Below are positions 1-7,830 of a stretch of DNA of 53,284 nt, piece by piece (the first letter of the stretch is position 1; each line of letters begins with the position of its first letter). The notes below the pieces were generated by a model. That model was not told the origin of the DNA. It was given only the letters and a program-made list of their open reading frames with translations, and did not search any database. Made by a program: the position numbers and the translations under genes. Source of the DNA: RGIG4608 sp045635885 (GTDB taxonomy: Bacteria; Bacillota; Clostridia; Oscillospirales; CAG-272); NCBI GenBank assembly GCA_045635885.1, contig JAZTWO010000047.1:1-53284 (forward strand). Reading direction: 5' to 3'.

Positions 1-12
1 TGTTTCCTTCAT
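1..12 (-). CDS. 5' end of an unidentified gene leaving the window
   Basis: On the minus strand an ATG at 12-10 begins M-K-E-T and is preceded by a good Shine-Dalgarno (GAGGTGAT) about 6 bases upstream. Only four codons lie inside the window, so no product can be named. It would be transcribed divergently from glpK. Confidence 0.45.
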
Positions 13-83
13 TTTTTATCACCTCATTACTAATGGATATGTGATATTTTTTGAAAATATTACACAAAATAAATGATTTACTA

Positions 84-112
84 TTGAATTTTAATTCAAA
101 ATATGATAAAAT
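84..112 (+). promoter_or_regulatory. Predicted sigma-A promoter for glpK, overlapped by a palindrome
   Basis: TTGAAT (84-89) and TAAAAT (107-112) are separated by 17 bases, with a TG extension before the -10. The -35 box lies inside a perfect inverted repeat, TTGAATT-TT-AATTCAA (84-99), which is placed where a repressor would block RNA polymerase. The regulator is unknown; a GlpP- or carbon-control-type input is only a guess. Confidence 0.6.
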
Positions 113-163
113 CATAATAATATCGTATATTTATTACATAAAATTTTGTGAATGGAGGAACTT

Positions 164-1645
164 ATGAAGAAATATATTTTGGCTTTAGATGAAGGTACAA
201 CAAGTGCAAGAAGTATTTTGTTTGATCGTGACTGTAATATCATTTCCTCCTCTCAACACGAATTTTCACAATATTATCCTCAACCAGGATGGGTTGAACA
301 AAACCCAATGGAAATATATGCAAATCAATATGCCACATTAACTGAGTGTATTGCAAAAAGTGGTATTTCTCCCGATCAAATTGCGGGTATAGGTATAACA
401 AATCAACGAGAAACAACAATTATTTGGGATAAAAACACGGGTAAACCCGTATATAATGCCATCGTTTGGCAATGTAGACGCACTGCGGATATGTGTTATG
501 CTTTGGTTAAAAACGGATATTCTGAATATATCCAAAAATCTACCGGTCTTGCAATCGACGCATATTTTAGCGCAACCAAAATCAAATGGATTCTTGATAA
601 TGTTGAAGGCGCTCGTGAAAAAGCCATGCGTGGAGATCTTCTTTTTGGAACCGTTGATTCTTGGTTAATTTGGAAGCTTACTGATGGTAAAATCCACGTT
701 ACTGATGCTACCAATGCCTCTCGAACAATGCTTTATAATATTGAAATTGGAGATTGGGATGAAAAGCTGCTTGAAATTTTTGATATTCCCAAATCAATTC
801 TTCCAATAGTATGTTCAAGTAGCGAGGTTTATGGATACGTTGATATTATGGGTGCATCAATTCCGATTTGCGGTATTGCAGGCGACCAACAGGCAGCTCT
901 CTTTGGTCAATGTTGTTTTGATGTTGGCGAAGCGAAAAATACTTACGGTACAGGTTGTTTCTTGCTTGCACATACAGGAAACCGCAAAATTAATTCTCAA
1001 AACGGATTGATTTCAACTATTGCGGCAACCGAAAAAGGAAAACCTATTGAATATGCGCTTGAAGGTTCTGTTTTCGTCGGTGGCGCTGTAATTAAATGGT
1101 TAAGAGATGAAATGCACTTGTTAAATGATTCTAAAGATAGTGAATATATGGCACTTAAAGTACAAGATACGGCAGGTGTGTATTTTGTTCCCGCTTTTAC
1201 AGGTCTTGGCGCCCCTCATTGGGATATGCATGCAAGGGGTATGATCACAGGACTTACAAGAGGTACGAATGCTTACCATATTGTTCGAGCTGCCCTTGAA
1301 TCTATAGCATACCAGTCAAATGATGTTATTGCTTCTATGGAAGCTGATACAGGAATTCAGCTTTCATCACTTAAGGTTGATGGTGGTGCATCAACTAATA
1401 ACTTCCTTATGCAATTCCAAAGTGATATTTCTAATGTAACAGTAACCCGTTCTGAAACAACAGAAGCTACTGCCCGTGGCGCTGCTTTTCTTGCGGGACT
1501 TGCAGTTGGATTTTTCAAAAGTAGAGATGAACTTAAAACAATAATTAAAGATAAAGATTCGTTCATTCCAAGCATTGATGAAGAAAAACGCAATCAGCTT
1601 ATTAACGGTTGGGAGAACGTTATAGAAATTTGCAAGAAACAATAA
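164..1645 (+). CDS. glpK: Glycerol kinase
   Basis: GlpK phosphorylates glycerol with ATP to sn-glycerol 3-phosphate in the cytoplasm (FGGY kinase family). The N-terminal phosphate loop (DEGTTSARS), the glycerol-contact segment (NQRETT, NAIVWQ-RRT), GDQQAALFGQ and the C-terminal FGGY signature (GLGAPHWD, DGGASTNNF) are all present; 493 residues fits the family. I chose ATG 164 because an in-frame ATG at 152 contains the Shine-Dalgarno itself (GGAGGA at 154-159). In Bacillus and Enterococcus GlpK a histidine in a YHFFG-like segment just before the GDQQ motif is phosphorylated by HPr; here that place reads YVDIMG, with no histidine. It is followed 11 bases later by a lipase-like gene that could supply its glycerol. 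Confidence 0.96.
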   Translation: MKKYILALDEGTTSARSILFDRDCNIISSSQHEFSQYYPQPGWVEQNPMEIYANQYATLTECIAKSGISPDQIAGIGITNQRETTIIWDKNTGKPVYNAIVWQCRRTADMCYALVKNGYSEYIQKSTGLAIDAYFSATKIKWILDNVEGAREKAMRGDLLFGTVDSWLIWKLTDGKIHVTDATNASRTMLYNIEIGDWDEKLLEIFDIPKSILPIVCSSSEVYGYVDIMGASIPICGIAGDQQAALFGQCCFDVGEAKNTYGTGCFLLAHTGNRKINSQNGLISTIAATEKGKPIEYALEGSVFVGGAVIKWLRDEMHLLNDSKDSEYMALKVQDTAGVYFVPAFTGLGAPHWDMHARGMITGLTRGTNAYHIVRAALESIAYQSNDVIASMEADTGIQLSSLKVDGGASTNNFLMQFQSDISNVTVTRSETTEATARGAAFLAGLAVGFFKSRDELKTIIKDKDSFIPSIDEEKRNQLINGWENVIEICKKQ

Positions 1646-1656
1646 GGAGAGCTAAT

Positions 1657-2571
1657 ATGGAATATACAATAATAAACAAAAAAGTGCTTTCCTCAAACGG
1701 AATCAATATGCTTGCAGGCAAATTATACGTTCCCAACTGTAAGATTAAAGGTTATTTTCATATAGTGCACGGTATGACTGAATATATGGATAGATATGAT
1801 GATTTTATGCGCACTCTTGCCCAACACGGCTACTTAGCATTTGGTTATGATCATATCGGCCACGGTTATACTGCAAATGACGATAGCGAACTCGGATTTT
1901 TCGCCGATAAGGGTGGAGATGACTTACTTGCTCGAGATGTAAAGGTCTTTTCGGATGCGGTAAAAGAAGAATATGGACATCACCCCTATTACCTGATGGG
2001 ACATAGCATGGGCTCATTAGTTTCAAGAATGGCGGTTCAAAAATATGTTACACCCAATAAATTTATTATTATGGGAACAGGCGGACCTAAAGCGGTTTCA
2101 ACTTTGGGATTATTTCTTTCAAATTTGATTATATCTATTAAAGGTCCAAGGCATTATTCAAAGCTTATAAAGTTCTTGGCTTTTGGTACATATAACGCAC
2201 GTTGTCCTAAAGAAGACGGTCCTCATGCTTGGCTCACAAATGATAAAGAAATTAGGGATAAATATCACAACGACAAATTCTGCACTTTTGAATTAACTGT
2301 ATCTGCTATGCATGATCTTATTGCTTTAACGCATAAATGCAATCTTAAGCAATGGTTTAAGGACGTTGCACCTAAAATGCCTATTTTGCTTGTCTCTGGT
2401 GAAGATGACGTTGTTGGAGACTATGGCAAAGGTGTTGTTGCAGTTAGAGATAATTTGCTTAAATATGGTGGCAATGTTACAATGAAGATATACGAAAATA
2501 ATCGCCATGAACTTTTAAACGATAATGCTCGAGTAGAATGTACACAGGACATATTGAAATTTATTAAATAA
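1657..2571 (+). CDS. Alpha/beta hydrolase, monoglyceride-lipase/lysophospholipase type
   Basis: A serine hydrolase of about 304 residues resembling monoacylglycerol lipase (Hydrolase_4 family). The oxyanion-side HGMTEY motif, the nucleophile elbow GHSMGS, an acidic residue in SGEDDVVG and the catalytic His in ENNRHELLND give a full triad. No signal peptide is visible, so it should act in the cytosol. ATG 1657 is preferred over the upstream in-frame ATG (1609, inside glpK) because AAGGAGA sits just before it. It lies 11 bases after glpK and ends at a terminator, so the two are probably one transcript: releasing glycerol from a monoglyceride and phosphorylating it is a coherent two-step route. 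The substrate is inferred. Confidence 0.85.
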   Translation: MEYTIINKKVLSSNGINMLAGKLYVPNCKIKGYFHIVHGMTEYMDRYDDFMRTLAQHGYLAFGYDHIGHGYTANDDSELGFFADKGGDDLLARDVKVFSDAVKEEYGHHPYYLMGHSMGSLVSRMAVQKYVTPNKFIIMGTGGPKAVSTLGLFLSNLIISIKGPRHYSKLIKFLAFGTYNARCPKEDGPHAWLTNDKEIRDKYHNDKFCTFELTVSAMHDLIALTHKCNLKQWFKDVAPKMPILLVSGEDDVVGDYGKGVVAVRDNLLKYGGNVTMKIYENNRHELLNDNARVECTQDILKFIK

Positions 2572-2573
2572 AA

Positions 2574-2602
2574 AAAGAAGCCATCAAAGGATGGCTTCTT
2601 TT
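2574..2602. terminator. Bidirectional intrinsic terminator between the lipase-like and UxaC-like genes
   Basis: A perfect stem AAGAAGCCATC / GATGGCTTCTT with a 4-base loop, flanked by A and T runs so that it can work in both directions. On the minus strand the last codons of the UxaC-like gene and its TGA stop lie inside the hairpin, so the terminator overlaps coding sequence. Confidence 0.9.
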
Positions 2603-3636
2603 AAATTGTTATGTAAAATATCTTCAATTAGCTCTTTTAATAGCTTTTCGTCTGGTGTATATTCCCCATTCTCTACCCATTCACCAATCGCATTGCAAAC
2701 TATTCTTCTAAAGTAATCGCTTCTTGCGTAAATTGATGGAATGCTTGTAACTTCAAACGTACAAATGGCATTTCCTAAGCAAACATCTTTTGCATAATTT
2801 GAAAGTTCAATTGCAAAATCATTTGCTTTCTCACTAAAATCGTATTGATAAAAGATATTTCCCGTTGGTAAAGCATTATTTTCATCAAGATAGTTTAACA
2901 ATTCTTCGCTTGGTTCATACAAGCGATATAAATAATTCCAAGAAAGTTTTTTGCAGACCTTACCTATTTCACGCAGAATTTGTACATCCAAGATTCTAAA
3001 TTCTTTATACGTAATATTATCGTAATTTTCTTGAAGCTTGGAATATATTTCGTTCACGGTATATGGATTTGGTCTCTCCAAACCTCCGCATAAAGTTATT
3101 ATTGCATTTTTGCATCCTAAATCATTTGCATTATATATTTGTACAATAACAGAATTAATATAATCTTCAAAAGTATTAAATTCCGAGTTAATGTTAAAAA
3201 CCTCAGTGATATCATCAAGATCAAAACATTGAACTGTATTGAATTTGTTATTAATAGTATTGTTGATTAAATATTCGTTACACATTGACCATATCATATC
3301 ACAATTATCTTCACAAATATCTAATTCACAATTAAAATTATGTAAAAGTTCAATGTGTGAAAGCAAATAAATAGGATTCCCTGCAAACTTAGGTAAAACT
3401 TTGCAAAAAGCTTTGAATTTTTCATAGTCAGATGCATTGCCGGTTATATACTTTTCGTCAATGCCACCTTGACGCATAGATTCAAGTTTATATGTATCAT
3501 TGCTTAGAAAAGCTTCAGTAATATTAGTATAAACATCATCACTTTGATTGCAAAACGCAATTATTGGTAAGTCTTTTGCGTATTGAAAATATAGCTTTTT
3601 TGCAGTTTCGTTATGCAATAAATAATTCTGGTTCAT
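2584..3636 (-). CDS. Degenerate glucuronate isomerase (UxaC) homologue, probable pseudoenzyme
   Basis: The N-terminus (LLHNETAKKLY-QYAKDLPII), the segment ITEAFLSNDTYKLESMR-GG-DEKYITG and the C-terminus (DYFRRIVCNAIGEWVENGEY) follow uronate isomerase (UxaC, amidohydrolase superfamily). However, the metal-binding DYHCH expected right after YAKDLPII reads AFCNQ (residues 27-31); the central HIG metal-ligand region reads YLYRLYE; and the protein is about 350 residues against about 465 for the family. The frame is intact, with no stops. It has its own consensus promoter (3658-3686) and an SD-like AAAGGCGG before ATG 3636, so it looks expressed rather than decaying. UxaC normally converts glucuronate to fructuronate; this copy is unlikely to. 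No other hexuronate gene is in the window. Homology is confident; role is unknown. Confidence 0.8.
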   Translation of the reverse strand: MNQNYLLHNETAKKLYFQYAKDLPIIAFCNQSDDVYTNITEAFLSNDTYKLESMRQGGIDEKYITGNASDYEKFKAFCKVLPKFAGNPIYLLSHIELLHNFNCELDICEDNCDMIWSMCNEYLINNTINNKFNTVQCFDLDDITEVFNINSEFNTFEDYINSVIVQIYNANDLGCKNAIITLCGGLERPNPYTVNEIYSKLQENYDNITYKEFRILDVQILREIGKVCKKLSWNYLYRLYEPSEELLNYLDENNALPTGNIFYQYDFSEKANDFAIELSNYAKDVCLGNAICTFEVTSIPSIYARSDYFRRIVCNAIGEWVENGEYTPDEKLLKELIEDILHNNLKEAIL

Positions 3637-3657
3637 ATATTCACCGCCTTTACTGTT

Positions 3658-3686
3658 ATTATACAACATTTTTAAAAAACTTTCAA
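3658..3686 (-). promoter_or_regulatory. Predicted promoter of the UxaC-like gene
   Basis: On the minus strand TTGAAA (3686-3681) and TATAAT (3663-3658) are spaced by 17 bases, about 20 bases before the chosen start codon. This supports active transcription of the degenerate isomerase. Confidence 0.7.
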
Positions 3687-3704
3687 TAAAAATTGATAAA
3701 TATA

Positions 3705-3733
3705 TTTACGAATAGTCCAAAATATGTTATAAT
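3705..3733 (+). promoter_or_regulatory. Predicted promoter of the lrp-aminotransferase pair
   Basis: TTTACG (3705-3710) and an extended -10 TGT-TATAAT (3728-3733) with 17-base spacing. It lies back to back with the promoter of the UxaC-like gene; an autoregulating Lrp protein could act on this short divergent region. Confidence 0.6.
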
Positions 3734-3761
3734 ACTATTATTATTTAAAGGAGTTACTTAT

Positions 3762-4247
3762 ATGGAAAATAAATTATTATCTTTACTTGAAAATGATGCA
3801 ACACTCACTCCCGAGCAGATTGCTATAATGCTTGACAAAGAAGTTGGAGATATCAAAAAATTAATTCTTAATTATGAAAAAGAAGGAATTATTCTTGGAT
3901 ACAAAACTCTTATAGACTGGGATAAAACTTCAAGAGAATATGTTACTGCAATTATTGAGGTTAAAACCACCCCTCAGCCCGAACGTGGCTTTGATAGAAT
4001 TGCAGAGAAAATATATAATTATCCTGAGGTTGAAAGCCTTTATCTCATTTCGGGCGGTTTCGACTTTGCTATAATTATTGAAGGCAAAACCTTGCGTGAG
4101 GTTGCTCTTTTTGTTGCCGAAAAACTCTCGCCTATTTCGCATATCCAAACAACGTCCACTCACTTTGTATTAAGAAGATATAAAGATAAGGGTGTAATTT
4201 ATGGAACAAAGCACGAGATTGACGAAAGAGAGATTCTTGGAGAATGA
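3762..4247 (+). CDS. Lrp/AsnC-family transcriptional regulator
   Basis: About 161 residues, the usual length. An N-terminal winged helix-turn-helix (around 10-55, including LTPEQIAIML and YEKEGIILGYKTLIDW) is followed by a RAM/AsnC ligand-binding domain (EVKTTPQPERGFDRIAEKI, YLISGGFDFAIIIEG). These proteins form octamer-type assemblies and usually respond to amino acids. The start at ATG 3762 has AAAGGAG a few bases upstream; the longer in-frame ORF from 3693 has no such site. Its stop overlaps the aminotransferase start (ATGA at 4244-4247), which implies translational coupling and a regulator dedicated to that enzyme's pathway. The effector is not predictable from sequence. Confidence 0.92.
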   Translation: MENKLLSLLENDATLTPEQIAIMLDKEVGDIKKLILNYEKEGIILGYKTLIDWDKTSREYVTAIIEVKTTPQPERGFDRIAEKIYNYPEVESLYLISGGFDFAIIIEGKTLREVALFVAEKLSPISHIQTTSTHFVLRRYKDKGVIYGTKHEIDEREILGE

Positions 4248-5428
4248 TTGATTACGAAAAAATACTACCTAAAAAGATAGTAGACATTCCAAAATCCGGA
4301 ATCAGAAAATACTTTGATATGATAACTCCCGATATGACGGATGTTATCTCACTAACCGTTGGTCAGCCGGATTTTGTTACTCCGTGGCATATTCGTGAAG
4401 CAGGAATTCAAAGTCTTGAAACAGGCAAAACCTTCTATACCGCTAATGCAGGGCTTGAGGAATTGAGATGCGAGATTAATAAATATATGACTCGCAGATT
4501 CAATCTTTCATATAACCCCAGCTCCGAAATTATCGTTACCGTTGGTGGCTCTGAGGCAATTGACATTGCTATGCGAGCAACGTTGGATATAGATGACGAG
4601 ATTATTATACCAACACCATCATTTGTCTGCTATGAGCCATTAGCAAGAATGGCAGGAGCAAGGCCTGTGATTCTTGAAACTTATTTTGATGATGAATTTA
4701 AAATTGATCCCAATAAGTTAAAATCACTAATCACGCCCAAAACTAAAATGATTGTGCTTCCCTTTCCCAATAATCCTACAGGGGCTATAATGACAAAGGA
4801 AGAGCTAGAAGCAATCGCGGATGTAGTAAGAGATACAAATATCGTTATTCTCTCTGACGAAATTTATGCGGAAATGACATACGGCTCAAAGCACTGTTCA
4901 ATAGCAAACATTGAAGGAATGAAAGAGCGAACAATTCTTGTTAATGGATTTTCAAAAGCATTTGCTATGACAGGTTGGCGCCTTGGGTGGGTTTGTGCGC
5001 CCGCCAAAATTACAGCTCAAATGCTAAAAATTCATCAATATGAAATAATGTCTAGCCCAACAACTTCACAATTTGCTGCTATTTCTGCTTTGCGAAATGG
5101 TGATGAGGATATTTCCTATATGACTGCAGAATACAATAGAAGACGAAAACTTATTTATGACAAATTGCTTGATATGGGAATTGAAAGCTTTGAGCCCAAG
5201 GGCGCATTCTATATTTTCCCTAAAATTTCACAATTTGGGTTTAGTGGTGAAGAATTTTGTTCTGAATTACTAAAGCGATATCATGTTGCTATAGTACCCG
5301 GTGAAGCATTTGGAAAGTCAGGAGAGGGATTTGCAAGAATTTCATATGCATATTCTGTACACCATATAACCGAAGGACTTGATAGAATGGCTAAATTTAT
5401 TGACGATATAAAAAACAATAGAATTTAA
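4244..5428 (+). CDS. PLP-dependent class I/II aminotransferase (PatA/AspC-like)
   Basis: A 394-residue fold-type I aminotransferase. Visible motifs are the N-terminal LTVGQPDFVTP, the loop YTANAGLEELR, NNPTGA (Asn contacting PLP), LSDEIYAEMTY (Asp pairing with the pyridine nitrogen), the PLP lysine K238 in GFSKAFAMTGWRLGW, and the substrate carboxylate arginine in FARISYA. It transfers an amino group between an amino acid and 2-oxoglutarate or a similar acceptor in the cytosol; aromatic, aspartate or N-acetyl-diaminopimelate specificity cannot be separated here. It overlaps the Lrp gene by four bases (ATGA) and ends at a strong terminator, so it is the last gene of a two-gene operon. Confidence 0.92.
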   Translation: MIDYEKILPKKIVDIPKSGIRKYFDMITPDMTDVISLTVGQPDFVTPWHIREAGIQSLETGKTFYTANAGLEELRCEINKYMTRRFNLSYNPSSEIIVTVGGSEAIDIAMRATLDIDDEIIIPTPSFVCYEPLARMAGARPVILETYFDDEFKIDPNKLKSLITPKTKMIVLPFPNNPTGAIMTKEELEAIADVVRDTNIVILSDEIYAEMTYGSKHCSIANIEGMKERTILVNGFSKAFAMTGWRLGWVCAPAKITAQMLKIHQYEIMSSPTTSQFAAISALRNGDEDISYMTAEYNRRRKLIYDKLLDMGIESFEPKGAFYIFPKISQFGFSGEEFCSELLKRYHVAIVPGEAFGKSGEGFARISYAYSVHHITEGLDRMAKFIDDIKNNRI

Positions 5429-5467
5429 AAATAAAACGGAGATGAAAACCATCTCCGTTTTATTTTT
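5427..5467. terminator. Bidirectional intrinsic terminator between aminotransferase and mntR-like genes
   Basis: An 18-bp perfect stem (AAAAATAAAACGGAGATG and its complement) around a 5-base loop. The A/T-rich outer stem gives a U tract in both directions, so it serves the plus-strand aminotransferase and the minus-strand regulator, whose stop lies at its edge. Confidence 0.92.
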
Positions 5468-5828
5468 ATTTCTTAAACTTAGATTTGAGTGCTTCAAACG
5501 ATTCGTCACTAATGTGATGCTCAATTTTGCAAGCATCATCACTTGCAATTTCGGGATTAACTCCAATAGAAATCAATATCTCCGTTAGGATTTTATGCCG
5601 TTCATAAATCTTTTCTGCAACGTTTTTTCCTTCATCTGTCAAAGATAAATAACCTGCCTTATCAGAGATAACGTGACCGCTTTTTTTAAGGATTCCAAGA
5701 GCTCTGCTAACGCTTGGTTTAGAGTATCCCATATATTCACAAATGTCTATTGCTCTAACGTTTTTGCCTTGTTTTGAAAGAACCAAAATGCACTCAAGAT
5801 ACATTTCACCTGATTCATAAAGACTCAT
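5466..5828 (-). CDS. DtxR/MntR-family metal-dependent repressor
   Basis: A 120-residue protein with an N-terminal winged helix (EMYLECILVL, IDICEYMGYSKPSVSRALGIL, GYLSLTDEGKNVAEKIYERH) and a dimerisation/metal domain (ILISIGVNPEIASDDACKIEHHISDESFEAL). The E-x-x-H in KIYERH and the C-x-x-E-H-H triplet match DtxR/MntR metal ligands, so it likely senses Mn2+ or Fe2+. It lacks the C-terminal SH3-like domain, as in MntR, and is a little short (B. subtilis MntR is 142). It follows dxs by only 12 bases with no terminator between, an unusual pairing of a metal regulator with isoprenoid synthesis. No metal transporter is nearby. Confidence 0.9.
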   Translation of the reverse strand: MSLYESGEMYLECILVLSKQGKNVRAIDICEYMGYSKPSVSRALGILKKSGHVISDKAGYLSLTDEGKNVAEKIYERHKILTEILISIGVNPEIASDDACKIEHHISDESFEALKSKFKK

Positions 5829-5840
5829 TACAGTTCTCCT

Positions 5841-7706
5841 TTACATATTCTTAACTTTCTCGGCTATTGATTCTGCATCAAGACCAAAGGATTTATATAT
5901 ATTATTTCCATATTTTTCTGCAAAAGTATTATCAAGAGCTATAATTGAATAGGACTTATTTTTCATAATATCATATTCACTAAGCTTATCAAATACCATC
6001 ATACCAAAGCCACCAGCTTTAATTTCTTGCTCTAAAGACAACAATTTAATTGGTTTTTGTGGTAAAACCTTTACAATATCATCAACAAGGTGGTTATATG
6101 GCATAATTTGTTCAACCAAAATAATGCCAACTGATATGTTTTCTTCTTCAAGCTTTCTTTTTGCTTTTATTGCCTCTGCAGTAATTGAACCGTGAGTGAT
6201 TATAATTGCATCAAGCAATTCGGAATTTGAATAATTTGTTTTTACTGCAAGAGTTTTCCCAAAATCTTCAAACTCTTTGCAAATTTCTTCAATTTCTTCA
6301 CCCTTGTTATATCTAATTGCACATGGAGTATCAAGCGAATTTGCCTTTTCCAATGCCAATTGGAGTGATTTATAGGTCACAGGTGCAAATAAAGTCATAT
6401 TGGGAACTTGTGAAAGCATTGCGACGTCGAAAATACCGTGATGAGTTGGTCCGTCGGCATAATTTAAGCCCGCCCTGTCAATACATATCTTAACGGGAAG
6501 ATTTTGAAGTGCCATATCGTGCAAAATATTATCATAAGATCTTTGCAAGAAGGTAGAATATACCGCAAAATATGGTTTAATTCCCTTTGCTGCAAGACCG
6601 GATGCAAATGTAACCGCATGTTCTTCGGCAATACCAACGTCAAATGTGCGATCAGGAAATTCATTAGAGAATTGTTCAAGTCCCGTGCCATCTATCATTG
6701 CGGCAGATATAGCACAGATTTTATTGTCAGATTTCGCCATATCGGTGAGCTTTTTACCAAATTCATTCGAAAAATTAGTAAGTTGCTCTTTAGATCCCTT
6801 GGGTGAAATTCCGTGATATTTACCGGGATTTTCTTCTGCAGGTTGATATCCCTTACCCTTAACAGTTTTAATATGTACAATAGCACTTTCTTGGCATGCT
6901 TGTGCAACTTTTAAGGCATCTTCAATCTGTTTTTCATCATTTCCATCAATTGGACCGACATAGAATAGTCCAAGATTTTCAAAATAATTAGAACCGTAGA
7001 AAATATCTTTAATTCTCTTCTTAATATTTTTAAGAATTCTATATGTGAGTTTACCTACAAGAGGTATTTTAGGAAGCAAATCACGAACAAATGCCTTTGT
7101 ACCAACGTAACCCGATCTAAGTCTTATTTTAGTAAGAGTTTTTGCAAATCTGCCTATATTCTTTGAAATGGACATCTCGTTCTCGTTTAATACAATAATC
7201 AAACGAAGATCTTTTTCGCAATTATTAAGTGCTTCGTGTATCATGCCCCCTGTAAAGGCACCGTCACCAAGAACAACAACAGTAGTTGAGTCGTTGCCAA
7301 GCATTTTATCTGCCTGTGCAAATCCCAACCCTGCAGAAACAGATGTGGAACTGTGTCCTGCACCAAAGCAATCACATTCACTTTCAGAACGCTTGGTAAA
7401 TCCACTCAGCCCACCACCTTGACGAAGATAATCAAATTTATCTTTTCTTCCGGTGATGATTTTATGAACGTATGATTGGTGACCAACGTCAAAAATAAGA
7501 TGATCTTTGGGGACGTTGAATACTCTATGAATAGCAAGTGTCAGTTCAACAACACCAAGATTTGATGCAAGGTGTCCGCCATTTTGACTTACCTTGTCAA
7601 CCAAAAACTCTCTGATTTCTTGTGCAAGAGGGGCTATTTCATCCTCCTGCATCAATTTCAAATCAGCAGGAGAATTTATTTTGTTCAGATATTTATATTC
7701 TGCCAT
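5841..7706 (-). CDS. dxs: 1-deoxy-D-xylulose-5-phosphate synthase
   Basis: Dxs condenses pyruvate and glyceraldehyde 3-phosphate, with thiamine diphosphate and Mg2+, in the first step of the MEP isoprenoid pathway (also a route to thiamine and pyridoxal). The transketolase-like order is complete: HLASNLGVVELT, GHQSYVHKI, the ThDP/Mg motif GDGAFTGGMIHEALNN, the pyrimidine-domain IAEEHAVTFASGLA with its catalytic Glu, and DRAGLNYADGPTHHG. About 621 residues is normal. I place the start at ATG 7706; the in-frame ATG at 7718 contains the Shine-Dalgarno GGAG. It has its own promoter and is probably co-transcribed with the mntR-like gene 12 bases downstream. Confidence 0.97.
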   Translation of the reverse strand: MAEYKYLNKINSPADLKLMQEDEIAPLAQEIREFLVDKVSQNGGHLASNLGVVELTLAIHRVFNVPKDHLIFDVGHQSYVHKIITGRKDKFDYLRQGGGLSGFTKRSESECDCFGAGHSSTSVSAGLGFAQADKMLGNDSTTVVVLGDGAFTGGMIHEALNNCEKDLRLIIVLNENEMSISKNIGRFAKTLTKIRLRSGYVGTKAFVRDLLPKIPLVGKLTYRILKNIKKRIKDIFYGSNYFENLGLFYVGPIDGNDEKQIEDALKVAQACQESAIVHIKTVKGKGYQPAEENPGKYHGISPKGSKEQLTNFSNEFGKKLTDMAKSDNKICAISAAMIDGTGLEQFSNEFPDRTFDVGIAEEHAVTFASGLAAKGIKPYFAVYSTFLQRSYDNILHDMALQNLPVKICIDRAGLNYADGPTHHGIFDVAMLSQVPNMTLFAPVTYKSLQLALEKANSLDTPCAIRYNKGEEIEEICKEFEDFGKTLAVKTNYSNSELLDAIIITHGSITAEAIKAKRKLEEENISVGIILVEQIMPYNHLVDDIVKVLPQKPIKLLSLEQEIKAGGFGMMVFDKLSEYDIMKNKSYSIIALDNTFAEKYGNNIYKSFGLDAESIAEKVKNM

Positions 7707-7737
7707 ATAATTCTCCATTCTATTTTGTATCTTAAAT

Positions 7738-7766
7738 ATTATACCACTTATTTACTCTATTTTCAA
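7738..7766 (-). promoter_or_regulatory. Predicted dxs promoter
   Basis: Minus-strand TTGAAA (7766-7761) and TATAAT (7743-7738) are 17 bases apart, about 30 bases upstream of the dxs start. Confidence 0.75.
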
Positions 7767-7789
7767 TAGCAATTTCAAAAATATATAAA

Positions 7790-7818
7790 TAAAAGAGCTT
7801 GGAAAACCAAGCTCTTTA
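7790..7818 (-). terminator. Intrinsic terminator of the S41 peptidase-greA-lysS operon
   Basis: The stem AAAGAGCTTGG / CCAAGCTCTTT with an AAAA loop lies just after the lysS stop. Reading the minus strand it is followed by a T-rich tail. Confidence 0.9.
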
Positions 7819-7830
7819 TGTTAAATTTGA

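Noticed and set aside
3637..3760. Hexuronate operator for the UxaC-like gene
   Set aside because: No palindrome beyond ordinary AT-rich symmetry, and no ExuR/UxuR regulator gene is nearby.
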